From the NCBI RefSeq assembly GCF_016107395.1, contig NZ_JAAIKO010000006.1, positions 248,001 through 312,000 of the forward strand: a stretch of 64,000 bases of DNA, given 5' to 3'. Source of the DNA: Streptomyces fildesensis. GTDB taxonomy: Bacteria > Actinomycetota > Actinomycetes > Streptomycetales > Streptomycetaceae. Below, in pieces: positions 33,671 to 43,053 of the stretch. The notes beneath the pieces are model-generated. The model saw only the letters and a program-made list of their open reading frames with translations. It made no database searches and was not told the DNA's origin. How positions within the stretch are numbered: the stretch's first letter is position 1; each line of letters begins with the position of its first letter. The position numbers and the translations under genes were made by a program.

Positions 33671-35794
33671 TCAGGGGACCCGGACCAGGTGCACCGCCGT
33701 GCTCGCCCAGTCGCCGTGCGGCAGGTCGGGGAGCAGGCCGTACCCGGTCAGTACCGCCGCGGAGTGCACGGAGCCACTGTCGGCGTCGCGGTAGCGGGCG
33801 GTGGGGTCGAGGCCGGCCAGCCGTAGCGGCAGCCGCGGACCGCCGTGCCGCGGAGTGCGCCGCCAGACCAGCAGCAGCGCCTCGCTCCGGTCGGCCGCGG
33901 TGTACTGCACGGCGGCCGGGCCTTCGTCGACGGGACCGCGCGGCCGGTGCAGGGTGCCGTGCTGCACCAGATGACGTACCCGCTTGTACTGCGTCAACAG
34001 GGCCGCGCCTTCGGTCAGTTCGTCGTCCGACCAGCGGGTGAGGTCGCCTCCGATGCCCAGTACTCCGGCCATCGCGACATGGAAGCGGAAACGCAGCGGC
34101 ACGGTGCGGCCGGTGAGCTGGTTGGGCACATCGGTCACCCAGGCGGCCATGGTCCGGGCCGGGTAGATCTGGCCGTAGCCGTGCTGGATGTGCATCCGGT
34201 CGGCCGCGTCGGTGTTGTCGGAGGTCCAGGCCTGGTCGGTGCGGGACAGGATGCCCAGGTCCACCCGGCCGCCGCCACCGCTGCACGTCTCGATCCGCAG
34301 GCCGGGGTGGTCGGCGCGCAGCCGGTCGATGATCTCGTAGAGGTGGTGCACGTACGCCGTTCCCACGCGGTCGGCGCCGTCCGGCTGATCCGGCCAGCCG
34401 GCTTCGCTGAAGGCGCGGTTCATGTCCCATTTGAGGAAGTCGATGCCGTTGTCGCCGACCAGCCGGGTCAGCCAGCCGTACGCCCAGTCCGCGACGTCCC
34501 GGCGGGCGAAGTTCAGCACCAGCTGGTTGCGCAGCTCGGTCCTGGCGCGGTGCGGGAAGTGCAGCACCCAGTCCGGGTGCGCCCGGTAGAGGTCGCTGTC
34601 CGGGTTGACCATCTCGGGCTCCACCCACAGGCCGAACCGCATGCCGAGCTGGTGCACCTCACGGACCAGCGGGGTGAGGCCCTGGGGGAAACGGTCGGGG
34701 GACGGGGTCCAGTCGCCGAGTCCGGCCCGCTCGCTGCGGCGCGCGCCGAACCAGCCGTCGTCCATGACGTACAGCTCCACACCCAGCGCCGCCGCGCGGG
34801 CGGCCAGCTTGAGCTGGCCGGGCTCGTCCACGTCGAAGGCGGTGGCTTCCCACGAGTTGTAGAGCACGGGGCGCGTCTCGTCGGCGTGCGGCAGTACGTG
34901 GGCCAGGGTGTACGCGTGCCAGGCCCGGCTGGTCGCGCCGAAACCGCCGTCCGAGTGGAGCCCGGCGAAGCGGGGCGTGGTGAACTCCTCGCCGGGGCCG
35001 AGCGGCAGGACCGCCCCGTCGTGGCCGGCGCCGCCGGTGAACCCCGCCCGGCCGTCGGGGGACCGCTGCACGGTGATGCGCCAGCTGCCGCTCCAGGCGA
35101 GGGCCGCACTCCACACCTGGCCGTGGTCCTCGGTCGCGTCGCCGGCGTCCAGCATCACCCAGGGGTTGGTGTGATGGCTGGTGATGCCCCGGCGGCTGGT
35201 GAGCGTCGTCTCGCCGAACGGCACGCGGTCGCGGTGCAGTTGGGTCTCGGCCGACCACTGGCCGGTGACATGGCTGAGCCGGTGGTCCTCCCGGGCCGGA
35301 ACGGTCCACGCGGCGGAGTCGGCACGGGGCAGCGTGACGGTGTCGTCGCCGGTGTTGCGCAGCACCGTCCAGCGTTCGATCACATCGCTGTCGTCGTGGA
35401 CGCGGTAGTGGAGCGCGATCTCCAGGGGGTAGTGGCGGTCGCGGAACTCCAGGACCAGTTCGGCGGCCCCGGGCGCCGGTTCGTGCACGTGGTGGCCCGT
35501 CGCGAGCCATTCGAAGGCGCGGGTCCCGTCGGCGAAGCGCACCTGCAGCGACGGGACCCCGAACCGCGCTCCGCCGTCGACGGGCAGTTCCTCACCGACG
35601 GGTGGCGGTCCCTCGAAGCTGCTGGCAGGCGGGGGCGGGGGAGTGGCGAGCTCCTCGGCCTCCGCGAGGGTCAGCCGCGGTCCCCACGCGAGGTGGCAGG
35701 GCGCTCCCGTCCCGTCGACGCGCAGCGCGTACGAGGTGCGCGGGGTGCGGAGCAGCCAGACCCCGGTGTCGGGGGCGAAGGAGATCACAGGCAT
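33671..35794 (-). CDS. Cytoplasmic GH36 alpha-galactosidase
   Basis: The 707-residue enzyme matches GH36 throughout: an N-terminal beta-sandwich (1-320), a TIM barrel with YVMDDGWFGAR, GLWVEPEMVNPDSDLYRAHPDW, DFLKWDMNR (nucleophile Asp457), ETCSGGGGRVDLGIL and WTSDNTDAADR (acid/base Asp), and a C-terminal beta domain. It has no signal peptide, so it cleaves imported alpha-galactosides. It is divergent from a ROK regulator and has its own promoter (35834-35862). AAGGA precedes the ATG. Confidence 0.94.
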   Translation of the reverse strand: MPVISFAPDTGVWLLRTPRTSYALRVDGTGAPCHLAWGPRLTLAEAEELATPPPPPASSFEGPPPVGEELPVDGGARFGVPSLQVRFADGTRAFEWLATGHHVHEPAPGAAELVLEFRDRHYPLEIALHYRVHDDSDVIERWTVLRNTGDDTVTLPRADSAAWTVPAREDHRLSHVTGQWSAETQLHRDRVPFGETTLTSRRGITSHHTNPWVMLDAGDATEDHGQVWSAALAWSGSWRITVQRSPDGRAGFTGGAGHDGAVLPLGPGEEFTTPRFAGLHSDGGFGATSRAWHAYTLAHVLPHADETRPVLYNSWEATAFDVDEPGQLKLAARAAALGVELYVMDDGWFGARRSERAGLGDWTPSPDRFPQGLTPLVREVHQLGMRFGLWVEPEMVNPDSDLYRAHPDWVLHFPHRARTELRNQLVLNFARRDVADWAYGWLTRLVGDNGIDFLKWDMNRAFSEAGWPDQPDGADRVGTAYVHHLYEIIDRLRADHPGLRIETCSGGGGRVDLGILSRTDQAWTSDNTDAADRMHIQHGYGQIYPARTMAAWVTDVPNQLTGRTVPLRFRFHVAMAGVLGIGGDLTRWSDDELTEGAALLTQYKRVRHLVQHGTLHRPRGPVDEGPAAVQYTAADRSEALLLVWRRTPRHGGPRLPLRLAGLDPTARYRDADSGSVHSAAVLTGYGLLPDLPHGDWASTAVHLVRVP

Positions 35795-35833
35795 GGATCC
35801 TTACGTTCAGATAGCGCCTCGAGAGCAGTCGGC

Positions 35834-35862
35834 AGCCAACCCCGCTTGCGATCACCTGTCAA
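35834..35862 (-). promoter_or_regulatory. GH36 promoter
   Basis: On the minus strand TTGACA (35862-35857), a 17-bp spacer and TTGGCT (35839-35834) lie about 40 bp upstream of the GH36 ATG. Confidence 0.5.
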
Positions 35863-35915
35863 TACCCATGACGGCACCTGCATTTGGAGGTCAAGATCCC
35901 ACTGGGGCGACATCT

Positions 35916-35937
35916 TGAAAGGAGCTTACTTCTTTCA
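35916..35937. promoter_or_regulatory. ROK operator candidate
   Basis: TGAAAG-N10-CTTTCA is an inverted repeat abutting the ROK -35 hexamer and about 55 bp upstream of the GH36 -35. It is the best candidate for autoregulation and divergent control by the ROK protein. Confidence 0.5.
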
Positions 35938-35966
35938 TTGACAGCGGAAAAGAACCCCCTTACGTT
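35938..35966 (+). promoter_or_regulatory. ROK promoter, near consensus, leaderless
   Basis: TTGACA (35938-35943), a 17-bp spacer and TACGTT (35961-35966) form an almost ideal housekeeping promoter. Six bases separate the -10 from the ATG at 35973, so transcription should begin on the start codon. Confidence 0.65.
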
Positions 35967-35972
35967 TCGGCC

Positions 35973-37145
35973 ATGCACTCGTCGCCTCGTACCGACGTGG
36001 TTCCGGCAGCGACGCCGGCCGCCTCCCTGGTCTTCACCACCGTGCTGTCCCACGGTCCGCTCACCCGGATCGAGATCGGCCGGCGGACCGCGCTGTCACC
36101 GGCGGCGGTCACCAAGGCGGTACGGCCGCTGATGGCGGCCGGCTATCTCGTCGAAGGCGTGGACGAGGAGGCGCGGGCGTCGCTGGGACGGCCCGCCAAT
36201 CCCGTACGCGTCGACGGCGGCCGGGCGCTGTTCATCGGCGTCAAGGTGACCGGCGACGAGATCATCGCGGTGCTCACCGATCTGTGCTGCCGCATCCGGG
36301 TGGCCCGGCACGTCCAGCTCACCGCCCGCGACCCGGGCGCCGTGCTCGCCTCCATCGGCGCACTCGTCCAGGAGCTGCTCACGGAGGCCGAAGGGTTCGG
36401 TGTGCAGGTCAGCGGGCTGGGGCTGGCGGTGTCCGGCGATGTGGACCGGGTGGCAGGAGTGGTGCGCTACTCACCGTTCCTCGACTGGCGCGACGTGCCG
36501 CTCGCGGAACTGGCCGGCACGGTGACCGGCCTGCCGGTCACCGTCGACAACGACGTCCGCGCGCTCACCGTCGCCGAGCAGTGGTTCGGGGCCGGGGCCG
36601 GCGTGTCCGACTTCGCGCTGGTGACCGTCGGTGCGGGCATCGGCTGCGGACTCGTGGTGCACGGACGGGTGGTCTCCGGCGCGCACGGCGTCGCCGGTGA
36701 GATCGGCCATCTGTCCATCGACCCGCTCGGGCCGCTGTGCCACTGCGGAAACACCGGGTGTGTGGAGGCGATCGCCGGTGACGCCGCCATCATCCGCCGG
36801 GTCCGTGAGGTGACCGGACTGCCGGTCACCGACTCCGCCCGGGCCCTGGAGCTCGCGCACCAGGGCGACCCCGGCGCGCGAGAGGTGTACGCGCGGGCCG
36901 GGGAGGCGATCGGCCGGGCCATCGGGGCCGTCGTCAACGTTCTCGGACCGGAACGAGTGATCATCTCCGGCGAGGGACTGGCGGCGTACGACCTGTTCGC
37001 CGAGCACATCCGTGTCGCCTTCACCGCGTCCGCCTTCGGTACCGCCGCCCAGTGCGACGTCATGACCCGTCCACTGCCCTTCGAGGAGTGGGCGCGCGGC
37101 GCCGCGGCCACCGCGATCCAGTCCTTCATCGGCATCGACACGTAA
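35973..37145 (+). CDS. ROK-family transcriptional regulator
   Basis: The 390-residue protein has an N-terminal winged helix (about 17-70: TVLSHGPLTRIEIGRRTALSPAAVTKAVRPL) and a ROK sugar-kinase-like domain. Its zinc motif is CHCGNTGCVEAIAG, and the sugar/ATP segments are VTVDNDVRALTVAEQW and ALVTVGAGIGCGLVVHG. This is the NagC/XylR class of sugar-responsive regulator. It lies between GH36 and the GH27-GH95-SGNH genes and probably represses them until a galactoside or fucose derivative binds. No Shine-Dalgarno precedes the ATG, in line with leaderless translation. Confidence 0.9.
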   Translation: MHSSPRTDVVPAATPAASLVFTTVLSHGPLTRIEIGRRTALSPAAVTKAVRPLMAAGYLVEGVDEEARASLGRPANPVRVDGGRALFIGVKVTGDEIIAVLTDLCCRIRVARHVQLTARDPGAVLASIGALVQELLTEAEGFGVQVSGLGLAVSGDVDRVAGVVRYSPFLDWRDVPLAELAGTVTGLPVTVDNDVRALTVAEQWFGAGAGVSDFALVTVGAGIGCGLVVHGRVVSGAHGVAGEIGHLSIDPLGPLCHCGNTGCVEAIAGDAAIIRRVREVTGLPVTDSARALELAHQGDPGAREVYARAGEAIGRAIGAVVNVLGPERVIISGEGLAAYDLFAEHIRVAFTASAFGTAAQCDVMTRPLPFEEWARGAAATAIQSFIGIDT

Positions 37146-37254
37146 CGCACGTCCCCCGACCCCCACGGCGTGCCCCCCACGCACACGTACGACCACCATG
37201 CCGCTCCGCAACGCCCTGCGCACGCCCATGCCCTCACAACAGGAGGTCCGACCC

Positions 37255-39123
37255 ATGCGGTCATCCTCGTACCCCTCCACACCCCCCATGTCCGTCACCG
37301 CGCCGCCGGCCCGCCGTGCCACCCGGGCCCTGCTCGTCCTGGCCCTCGCCGCCGGCCTGACGGCGACCGTCCCGGCCGCGATGGCCTCCTCTCCCGCGGC
37401 GGCCAGGACCTCCACCGCTCCCACCACCGCCCGGGCCGCCGTAGCCGCGCCCGCCCAGAAGCCGTTCATGGGCTGGTCCAGCTGGAGCATGCAGTCCTCG
37501 AAGTACCCGGGGCTCAACCCCGACGGCGACTACAGCTACCTGACCGAGAAGAACGTCCTCACGCAGGCGGGCGCGCTGGCGTCGAAGCTCAAGAAGTACG
37601 GGTACGAGTACGTCAACATCGACGCCGGCTGGTGGCGTGACACCACATGGAAGCCGGAGTTCGACGGGTACGGCCGCCAGGCACCCGACCCCGTCCGGTT
37701 CCCGCGCGGCATGAAGCCGGTCGCCGACGACATCCACGCCAAGGGTCTCAAGGCCGGTATCTACCTGCCCGCGGGGTTGGAGAAGGAGGCGTACGGCGCG
37801 GGCAAGGTGCCGGTCTGGAACGCGCCGGGCTGTACCACCGCCGACATCGTTCACGGCGACCTGCGCACCACCAACGGCTGGGACAGCGCCTACAAACTCG
37901 ACTTCTCCCGGCCCTGCGCCCAGAAGTACATCGACTCGCAGGCCCAGATGTTCGCCGACTGGGGCTACGACTTCCTCAAACTGGACGGTGTAGGACCCGG
38001 CTCCTTCAAGAGCGGTGACAACTACGACAACGTCGCCGACACCGCCGCCTGGCAGAAGGCGATCGCCACGGCCGGGCGTCCCATCCACTTCGAACTGTCC
38101 TGGTCGCTGGACATCAACCACGCCGCCGACTGGAAGAAGTACTCCAACGGCTGGCGGATCGACACCGACGTCGAGTGCTACTGCAACACCCTGGTGTCGT
38201 GGGAGAACTCGGTCGACGACCGATGGGCCGACGTGGCCGGCTGGACCCGGCACGCCGGACCCGGGGGCTGGAACGACCTCGACTCCCTCGACGTGGGCAA
38301 CGGCGCGATGGACGGCCTGACCAAGGCCGAACGGCAGAGCTACGCGACCCTGTGGGCCATCGCCAAGTCCCCGCTCTACACCGGTGACGACCTCACCCGC
38401 CTCGACGACTACGGCGTCTCGCTGTTGACCAACCGCGAGGTCATCGCGCTCAACCAGGGCAGCACCCCGCCCGCCCGGCCCATCACCGCCTCCGGCGACC
38501 AGCAGGTCTGGAGCGCGAAGAACGCCGACGGCAGCTACACCGTCGCCCTGTTCAACCTCGGCAACGGGCCCGCCGCCGTGACCGCCGACTGGTCGTCCCT
38601 CGGCTTCTCCGGCCAGGGAGCGGTCCGTGACCTGTGGAACAAGGAGAACCTCGGCACGTACAAGGACAAGGTGACGCAGGCGCTGCCGGCCCATGGCTCG
38701 CGGCTGTTCACCGTCACGCCGCACGGTCCCGCGCAGCAGATGACCGGCTACGAGGCCGAGTCGGCGGCCAACACCCTCAGCGGCAACGCCGGGATCGGTG
38801 ACTGCGCGGCCTGCTCGGGCGGCCACAAGGTCGGCAACCTCTACCAGGGCGGCAAGCTCCAGTTCAACAACATCGTGGTGCCGAAGGCCGGCCGCTACGT
38901 CATCAACGTCGCCTACATCAGCGGTGACGCGCGCCCGGCCCAGATCTCCGCGAACGGCAACGGGGCCACCGGTCTGAAGTTCCCCTCCACCGGTGACTGG
39001 GGGACCGTCGAGACCGTCGGTGTGCCCGTGACCCTCAAGGCGGGCAGCAACACCGTCACCTTCGACAGCGGCGACGGCTACGCCCCGGACATCGACCGGA
39101 TCGACGTGCCGAAGCTGTCGTGA
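37255..39123 (+). CDS. Secreted GH27 alpha-galactosidase with C-terminal CBM
   Basis: The 622-residue protein starts at ATG 37255 behind a perfect AGGAGG. The signal peptide has an RRATRALLVLALAAGL core and ends about residue 45. The GH27 barrel spans about 70-390: FMGWSSWSMQ, YEYVNIDAGWW, YDFLKLDGVG (nucleophile Asp244), RIDTDVEC (acid/base Asp303/305 region) and GPGGWNDLDSLDVG. A beta-sandwich follows, then a CBM35/CBM6-like module (about 500-622: GYEAESAANTLSG...GGHKVGNLYQGG). It acts outside the cell on alpha-galactosides; the related beta-L-arabinopyranosidases of GH27 are an alternative. It precedes GH95 and SGNH genes on the same strand. Confidence 0.92.
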   Translation: MRSSSYPSTPPMSVTAPPARRATRALLVLALAAGLTATVPAAMASSPAAARTSTAPTTARAAVAAPAQKPFMGWSSWSMQSSKYPGLNPDGDYSYLTEKNVLTQAGALASKLKKYGYEYVNIDAGWWRDTTWKPEFDGYGRQAPDPVRFPRGMKPVADDIHAKGLKAGIYLPAGLEKEAYGAGKVPVWNAPGCTTADIVHGDLRTTNGWDSAYKLDFSRPCAQKYIDSQAQMFADWGYDFLKLDGVGPGSFKSGDNYDNVADTAAWQKAIATAGRPIHFELSWSLDINHAADWKKYSNGWRIDTDVECYCNTLVSWENSVDDRWADVAGWTRHAGPGGWNDLDSLDVGNGAMDGLTKAERQSYATLWAIAKSPLYTGDDLTRLDDYGVSLLTNREVIALNQGSTPPARPITASGDQQVWSAKNADGSYTVALFNLGNGPAAVTADWSSLGFSGQGAVRDLWNKENLGTYKDKVTQALPAHGSRLFTVTPHGPAQQMTGYEAESAANTLSGNAGIGDCAACSGGHKVGNLYQGGKLQFNNIVVPKAGRYVINVAYISGDARPAQISANGNGATGLKFPSTGDWGTVETVGVPVTLKAGSNTVTFDSGDGYAPDIDRIDVPKLS

Positions 39124-39208
39124 CGACCGGGTGCGGGGTCCGACCTCCTCCGGGCCCCGCACCCCCGTCCGCACCCCCACAACGTCCCGCCACAAAACGG
39201 AGTGCACC

Positions 39209-41629
39209 GTGGACGACCAGAACACCGACTCATCCCCCCGCCGGCCGAGCCGGCGGGACATCCTCTCCCTCGCCGCCGCGGCGGGTGCCTTCACCGCACT
39301 CGGCAGCCTGCCCGCCTTCGCGGCCACCGCGCCGGCGGCGCGACCGTCCGAGTCCCCCCTGCTTCCCGAGGCGTCGACCACGCGGTTCTGGTACCCGGCG
39401 CCCGCCTCCGACACCGCGATGATCGAGCAGGGGCTGCCCATCGGCAACGGGCGGCTGGGCGCGCTCACCGGCAACGACCCGTCACGCGAACTGCTCCTCC
39501 TCACCGACGCCACCCTGTGGACCGGCGGCCGCAACGCCGTGCTCGACGCGGACGGCCAGTTCCCCTACGCCCGGGAGAACTTCGGCTCCTTCACCCTCCT
39601 GGGGCGGCTGACCGTCGACATCCCCGACCACGACCTCTCGGCGGTCTCCGACTACCGCCGTGACCTCGACATCAGCCAGGGGATCGTCTCCTCGTCGTAC
39701 GTCCGCTCGGGAGTGACGTACGAGCGGCAGATCTTCGCCAGCCACCCGGACGACGCCATCGTCCTGCACTTCTCCCAGCGCGGTGGCGGCCGGTACACCG
39801 GAACGGTCACCCTGGCGGGCACGCACGACGAGACCACGACCACGGACGGGGCCCGTACGTACGCGTCGTTCGGTGCCGCCTTCCCGGACGGCGGACTGCG
39901 CTACGGCGCCGCGGTGACGGCGTACAGCTCCACCGGCACGGTGACCACCGACGGTGCGCGGATCTCCTTCGCCGGCTGCAAGGACCTCACCGTCGTCGTC
40001 AGCGGCGGCACCAACTACGCGCCCGACGCCGCCGCGGGCTACCGCGACCCCGCCCTGGACCCGCAGAAGCTGGCCCGGAGCAAGGTCCTCACGGCGGCCC
40101 GCCACCCGTTCACCTCGCTCCTGCACTCCCATGTCGCCGACCACCGGGCGCTGTTCGACCGCATGGGCATCTCGCTCGGCGAGTCGTCCTCCGTGCAGCG
40201 CGGCCTCGACACCTGGGAGCGGGTACGCGCCCGCGCCAGGGACGGCGAGGCCGACCCCGAACTCGAGGCGTCCTACCTGCAGTTCGGCCGCTATCTCATG
40301 ATCGCCGGATCGCGTGACAGTCTGCCGCTCAACCTCCAGGGGCTGTGGCTGGACGGCAACGACCCGGACTGGATGGGTGACTACCACACCGACATCAACA
40401 TCCAGATGAACTACTGGATGGCCGACCGGGCCGGTCTGTCCAGCAGCTTCGACGCCTCCGCCGACTACTGCCTGGCGCAGCTCCCGTCCTGGACCGAGCT
40501 GACCCGCACCCTCTTCAACGACCCGCGCAACCGCCACCGCAACTCCAGCGGGAAGATCGCCGGCTGGACCGTCGCCATCTCGACCAACATCCATGGCGGA
40601 GGCGGCTGGTGGTGGCACCCGGCGGGCAACGCGTGGCTGTCCAACTCGCTCTTCGAGCACTACGAGTACACCCAGGACGCGGCCTACCTCGCCAGGATCC
40701 ACCCGCTCCTGAAGGGCGCCTGCGAGTTCTGGGAGGCGCGGCTGCTCACCACGACCGTCACCGACCCGGCCACCGGCAAGGACCGAGAGGTCCTGATCGC
40801 CGACAGCGACTGGTCGCCCGAGCACGGCCCCCTCGACGCCAAGGGCATCACCTACGCGCAGGAACTGGTGCGGGCGCTCTTCGAGAACTACCGCACCGCG
40901 TGTGCCGTCCTCGGCCGGGACAGCGGCCACAGCAGGACCATCGCCTCCCTCCAGGAGCGGCTGTACCTGCCGCAGGTGAGCCCGAAGACGGGCTGGCTGG
41001 AGGAGTGGATGTCACCCGACAACCTCGGAGAGACGACCCACCGGCATCTCTCGCCGCTGATCGGGCTCTTCCCCGGCGACCGGATCCGCCCCGACGGCTC
41101 CACCCCCAAGGCCGTCGTCGACGGCGCGACCGCGCTGCTCACCGCGCGCGGGATGGAGAGCTTCGGCTGGGCGAACGCCTGGCGCAGCCTGTGCTGGGCC
41201 CGGCTGAAGAACGCGGACAAGGCGTACCAGCTGGTCGTGAACAACCTGCGGCCCTCCATCGGCGGGACCAACGGGACCGCGATGAACCTGTTCGACATCT
41301 ATGAGGTGTCGACGGGCCGCGGCATCTTCCAGATCGAGTCCAACTTCGGCACCTCGGCCGCCATGATCGAGATGCTGGTCTACTCCCGCCCCGGCCACAT
41401 CGAACTGCTCCCCGCGCTTCCCGACGCCTGGGCGCGTTCCGGCTCGGTCACCGGCGTCGGGGTACGCGGCGGTTTCGTCATCGACCTGCGCTGGCGGGAC
41501 GGCAAGGTCACCGAGGCGCGGTTGCGCAGCGTCGGCGGCCGCAGCACCACAGTGTCGTACGGGGGAGTGTCCCGCGCTCTCAGCCTCAAACCGGGCGGTT
41601 CCGTCACACTGCGGGACTTCAGCCGGTGA
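39209..41629 (+). CDS. Secreted GH95 alpha-L-fucosidase-like glycosidase
   Basis: The 806-residue enzyme starts at GTG with GGAG six nt upstream and has a Tat-type signal (SRRDILSLAAAAGAFTALGS). GH95 features are present in order: FWYPAPASDTAMIEQGLPIGNGRLGAL, LNLQGLWLDGNDPDWMGDYHTDINIQMNYW, WHPAGNAWLSNSLFEHYEYTQD, SPEHGPLD, FGWANAWRSLCWARL and the C-terminal IELLPALPDAW...VRGGFVIDLRW. GH95 contains alpha-1,2-L-fucosidases and alpha-L-galactosidases, so the exact sugar is open. The stop overlaps the SGNH start (GTGA). Confidence 0.92.
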   Translation: MDDQNTDSSPRRPSRRDILSLAAAAGAFTALGSLPAFAATAPAARPSESPLLPEASTTRFWYPAPASDTAMIEQGLPIGNGRLGALTGNDPSRELLLLTDATLWTGGRNAVLDADGQFPYARENFGSFTLLGRLTVDIPDHDLSAVSDYRRDLDISQGIVSSSYVRSGVTYERQIFASHPDDAIVLHFSQRGGGRYTGTVTLAGTHDETTTTDGARTYASFGAAFPDGGLRYGAAVTAYSSTGTVTTDGARISFAGCKDLTVVVSGGTNYAPDAAAGYRDPALDPQKLARSKVLTAARHPFTSLLHSHVADHRALFDRMGISLGESSSVQRGLDTWERVRARARDGEADPELEASYLQFGRYLMIAGSRDSLPLNLQGLWLDGNDPDWMGDYHTDINIQMNYWMADRAGLSSSFDASADYCLAQLPSWTELTRTLFNDPRNRHRNSSGKIAGWTVAISTNIHGGGGWWWHPAGNAWLSNSLFEHYEYTQDAAYLARIHPLLKGACEFWEARLLTTTVTDPATGKDREVLIADSDWSPEHGPLDAKGITYAQELVRALFENYRTACAVLGRDSGHSRTIASLQERLYLPQVSPKTGWLEEWMSPDNLGETTHRHLSPLIGLFPGDRIRPDGSTPKAVVDGATALLTARGMESFGWANAWRSLCWARLKNADKAYQLVVNNLRPSIGGTNGTAMNLFDIYEVSTGRGIFQIESNFGTSAAMIEMLVYSRPGHIELLPALPDAWARSGSVTGVGVRGGFVIDLRWRDGKVTEARLRSVGGRSTTVSYGGVSRALSLKPGGSVTLRDFSR

Positions 41630-42855
41630 GCCGCCGTCCGTGGTTCCCGCACGGTGGCCGTGCGGCAGGAGTCGTCGGCGCCCTCGTCGTCGCGCTGTGC
41701 GCGCCGGCCGCCATGTCCTCGGCGTCGGCAACTTCTGCGGTGCGTCCCTTCCACCAGGTGGTGACCTGGGGGGCGAGCGCCGACCGGATGGGAACGGCGG
41801 TCGCCGACCACAGCTACCGGCTCGTCGTGCGCACCAGCGTCGGCGGCGGCAGCCCCCGGATCCGGCTGTCCAACGCGTTCGGCGACCACCCGGTGACGTT
41901 CGACAGCGTCTACGCCGGGCAGCAGAAGGACGGTGCCCAGCTTCTCCCCGGCAGCAACCGCCGCCTCACCTTCGGCGGTGGTCAGGCCGTCACGGTGCCG
42001 CCCGGCGCCACCGTGTACAGCGATCCGCTGTCCGGATCGCTGGCGGCGCAGAGCAATCTCGTCGTCAGCCTCCATGTGGTGGCGGCCGAGGGGCCGGCGA
42101 CCGGCCACGGCATGGCCATGCAGACGTCCTACGCGGCGGGCGGCGACCACGCAGGCGAGGAGGGCGCGGGCAGTTGGACCGAGCGGATCGGATCCTGGTT
42201 CTACCTCGACGCGGTCAGCGTGGAGACCGGGGCGGACACCGGCGCCGTGGTCACGCTCGGCGACTCGATCACCGACGGCTGGCAGTCGAGCACCGACACC
42301 GACCGCCGGTGGCCCGACTACCTCTCGCGGCGGCTCCAGGGCGCGACCGGCATCGGCATCAAGGGCGTCGCCAACGAGAGGATCTCCGGCAACAAGGTGC
42401 TGGCCGACGGCGCCGGACAGAGCGCCCTCGCGCGGTTGCAGCGCGATGTGCTCTCCCAGCCCGGGATCCGCACGGTGTTCCTCTTCGAGGGCATCAACGA
42501 CATCAAGGCGCACAGCGGCGTCACGGTCGACGACATGATCGCCAGCTACCGGCAGATCATCGACCGGGCCCACGCGGCGGGCGTCTGCGTCGTCGGCGGG
42601 ACGGTGCTGCCCTTCAAGGGGTGGTCGGAATTCGATCCCGCCAGTGAGGCCGTACGCCAGGGCGTCAACTCCTTCATCAGGAGCGGCGGTGCGCTGGACG
42701 CCGTCACCGACTTCGACAAACTCCTGCGCAGCCCGTACGACCAGGAGCGGCTGCTTCCGGTCTTCGACGGCGGCGACCACCTGCACCCCAACGACAAGGG
42801 CATGCAGGCGATGGCCGACTCGGTCGACCTGACGAGCCTGCGGTGCACCCGCTGA
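41626..42855 (+). CDS. Secreted SGNH/GDSL hydrolase
   Basis: The 409-residue protein has a signal peptide (AAGVVGALVVALCAPAAMSSASA), an N-terminal beta region (40-190), and an SGNH domain: block I VVTLGDSITDGW (Ser nucleophile), block II Gly in GVANERISGN, block III FEGINDI, and block V GGDHLHPNDKG (Asp-His). This is the DUF4886-free, GDSL_2 type with a jelly-roll leader often annotated as acylhydrolase. Its GTG start is coupled to the GH95 gene, which suggests it removes acyl groups from the same glycan. Confidence 0.9.
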   Translation: MSRRPWFPHGGRAAGVVGALVVALCAPAAMSSASATSAVRPFHQVVTWGASADRMGTAVADHSYRLVVRTSVGGGSPRIRLSNAFGDHPVTFDSVYAGQQKDGAQLLPGSNRRLTFGGGQAVTVPPGATVYSDPLSGSLAAQSNLVVSLHVVAAEGPATGHGMAMQTSYAAGGDHAGEEGAGSWTERIGSWFYLDAVSVETGADTGAVVTLGDSITDGWQSSTDTDRRWPDYLSRRLQGATGIGIKGVANERISGNKVLADGAGQSALARLQRDVLSQPGIRTVFLFEGINDIKAHSGVTVDDMIASYRQIIDRAHAAGVCVVGGTVLPFKGWSEFDPASEAVRQGVNSFIRSGGALDAVTDFDKLLRSPYDQERLLPVFDGGDHLHPNDKGMQAMADSVDLTSLRCTR

Positions 42856-42911
42856 ACTCCGCCGGGCCGGCGCCGTCCTGAGCCGGCGCCGACCCCGGAA
42901 TCCGACGCTCC

Positions 42912-42939
42912 GACGCCGGGCCCGACCGGGCCCGGCGTC
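42912..42939 (+). terminator. Terminator of the GH27-GH95-SGNH operon
   Basis: A perfect 12-bp stem GACGCCGGGCCC (42912-42923 with 42928-42939) with loop GACC lies 57 bp after the SGNH stop. Confidence 0.8.
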
Positions 42940-42950
42940 CGCCGGATGTC

Positions 42951-42968
42951 ACTGTTCGGAACTGTTCG
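42951..42968. repeat. Tandem 10-bp direct repeat in the LCP promoter region
   Basis: ACTGTTCG occurs twice with 10-bp phasing (42951 and 42961), one helical turn apart, just upstream of TAACAT, which could be the -10 of the LCP gene. It could be an activator site. Confidence 0.4.
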
Positions 42969-43053
42969 AGAGATCTAACATTTTCCTCATAACTGTCTGC
43001 AACGCTCTTCCCTGTGCGACTCAGGATCCGCACACCAGGGGAGAGGGACGCAG

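Noticed and set aside
37261..39534. 757-codon minus-strand frame
   Set aside because: It is a shadow of the GH27 gene, which has AGGAGG, a signal peptide and catalytic Asp residues on the plus strand.
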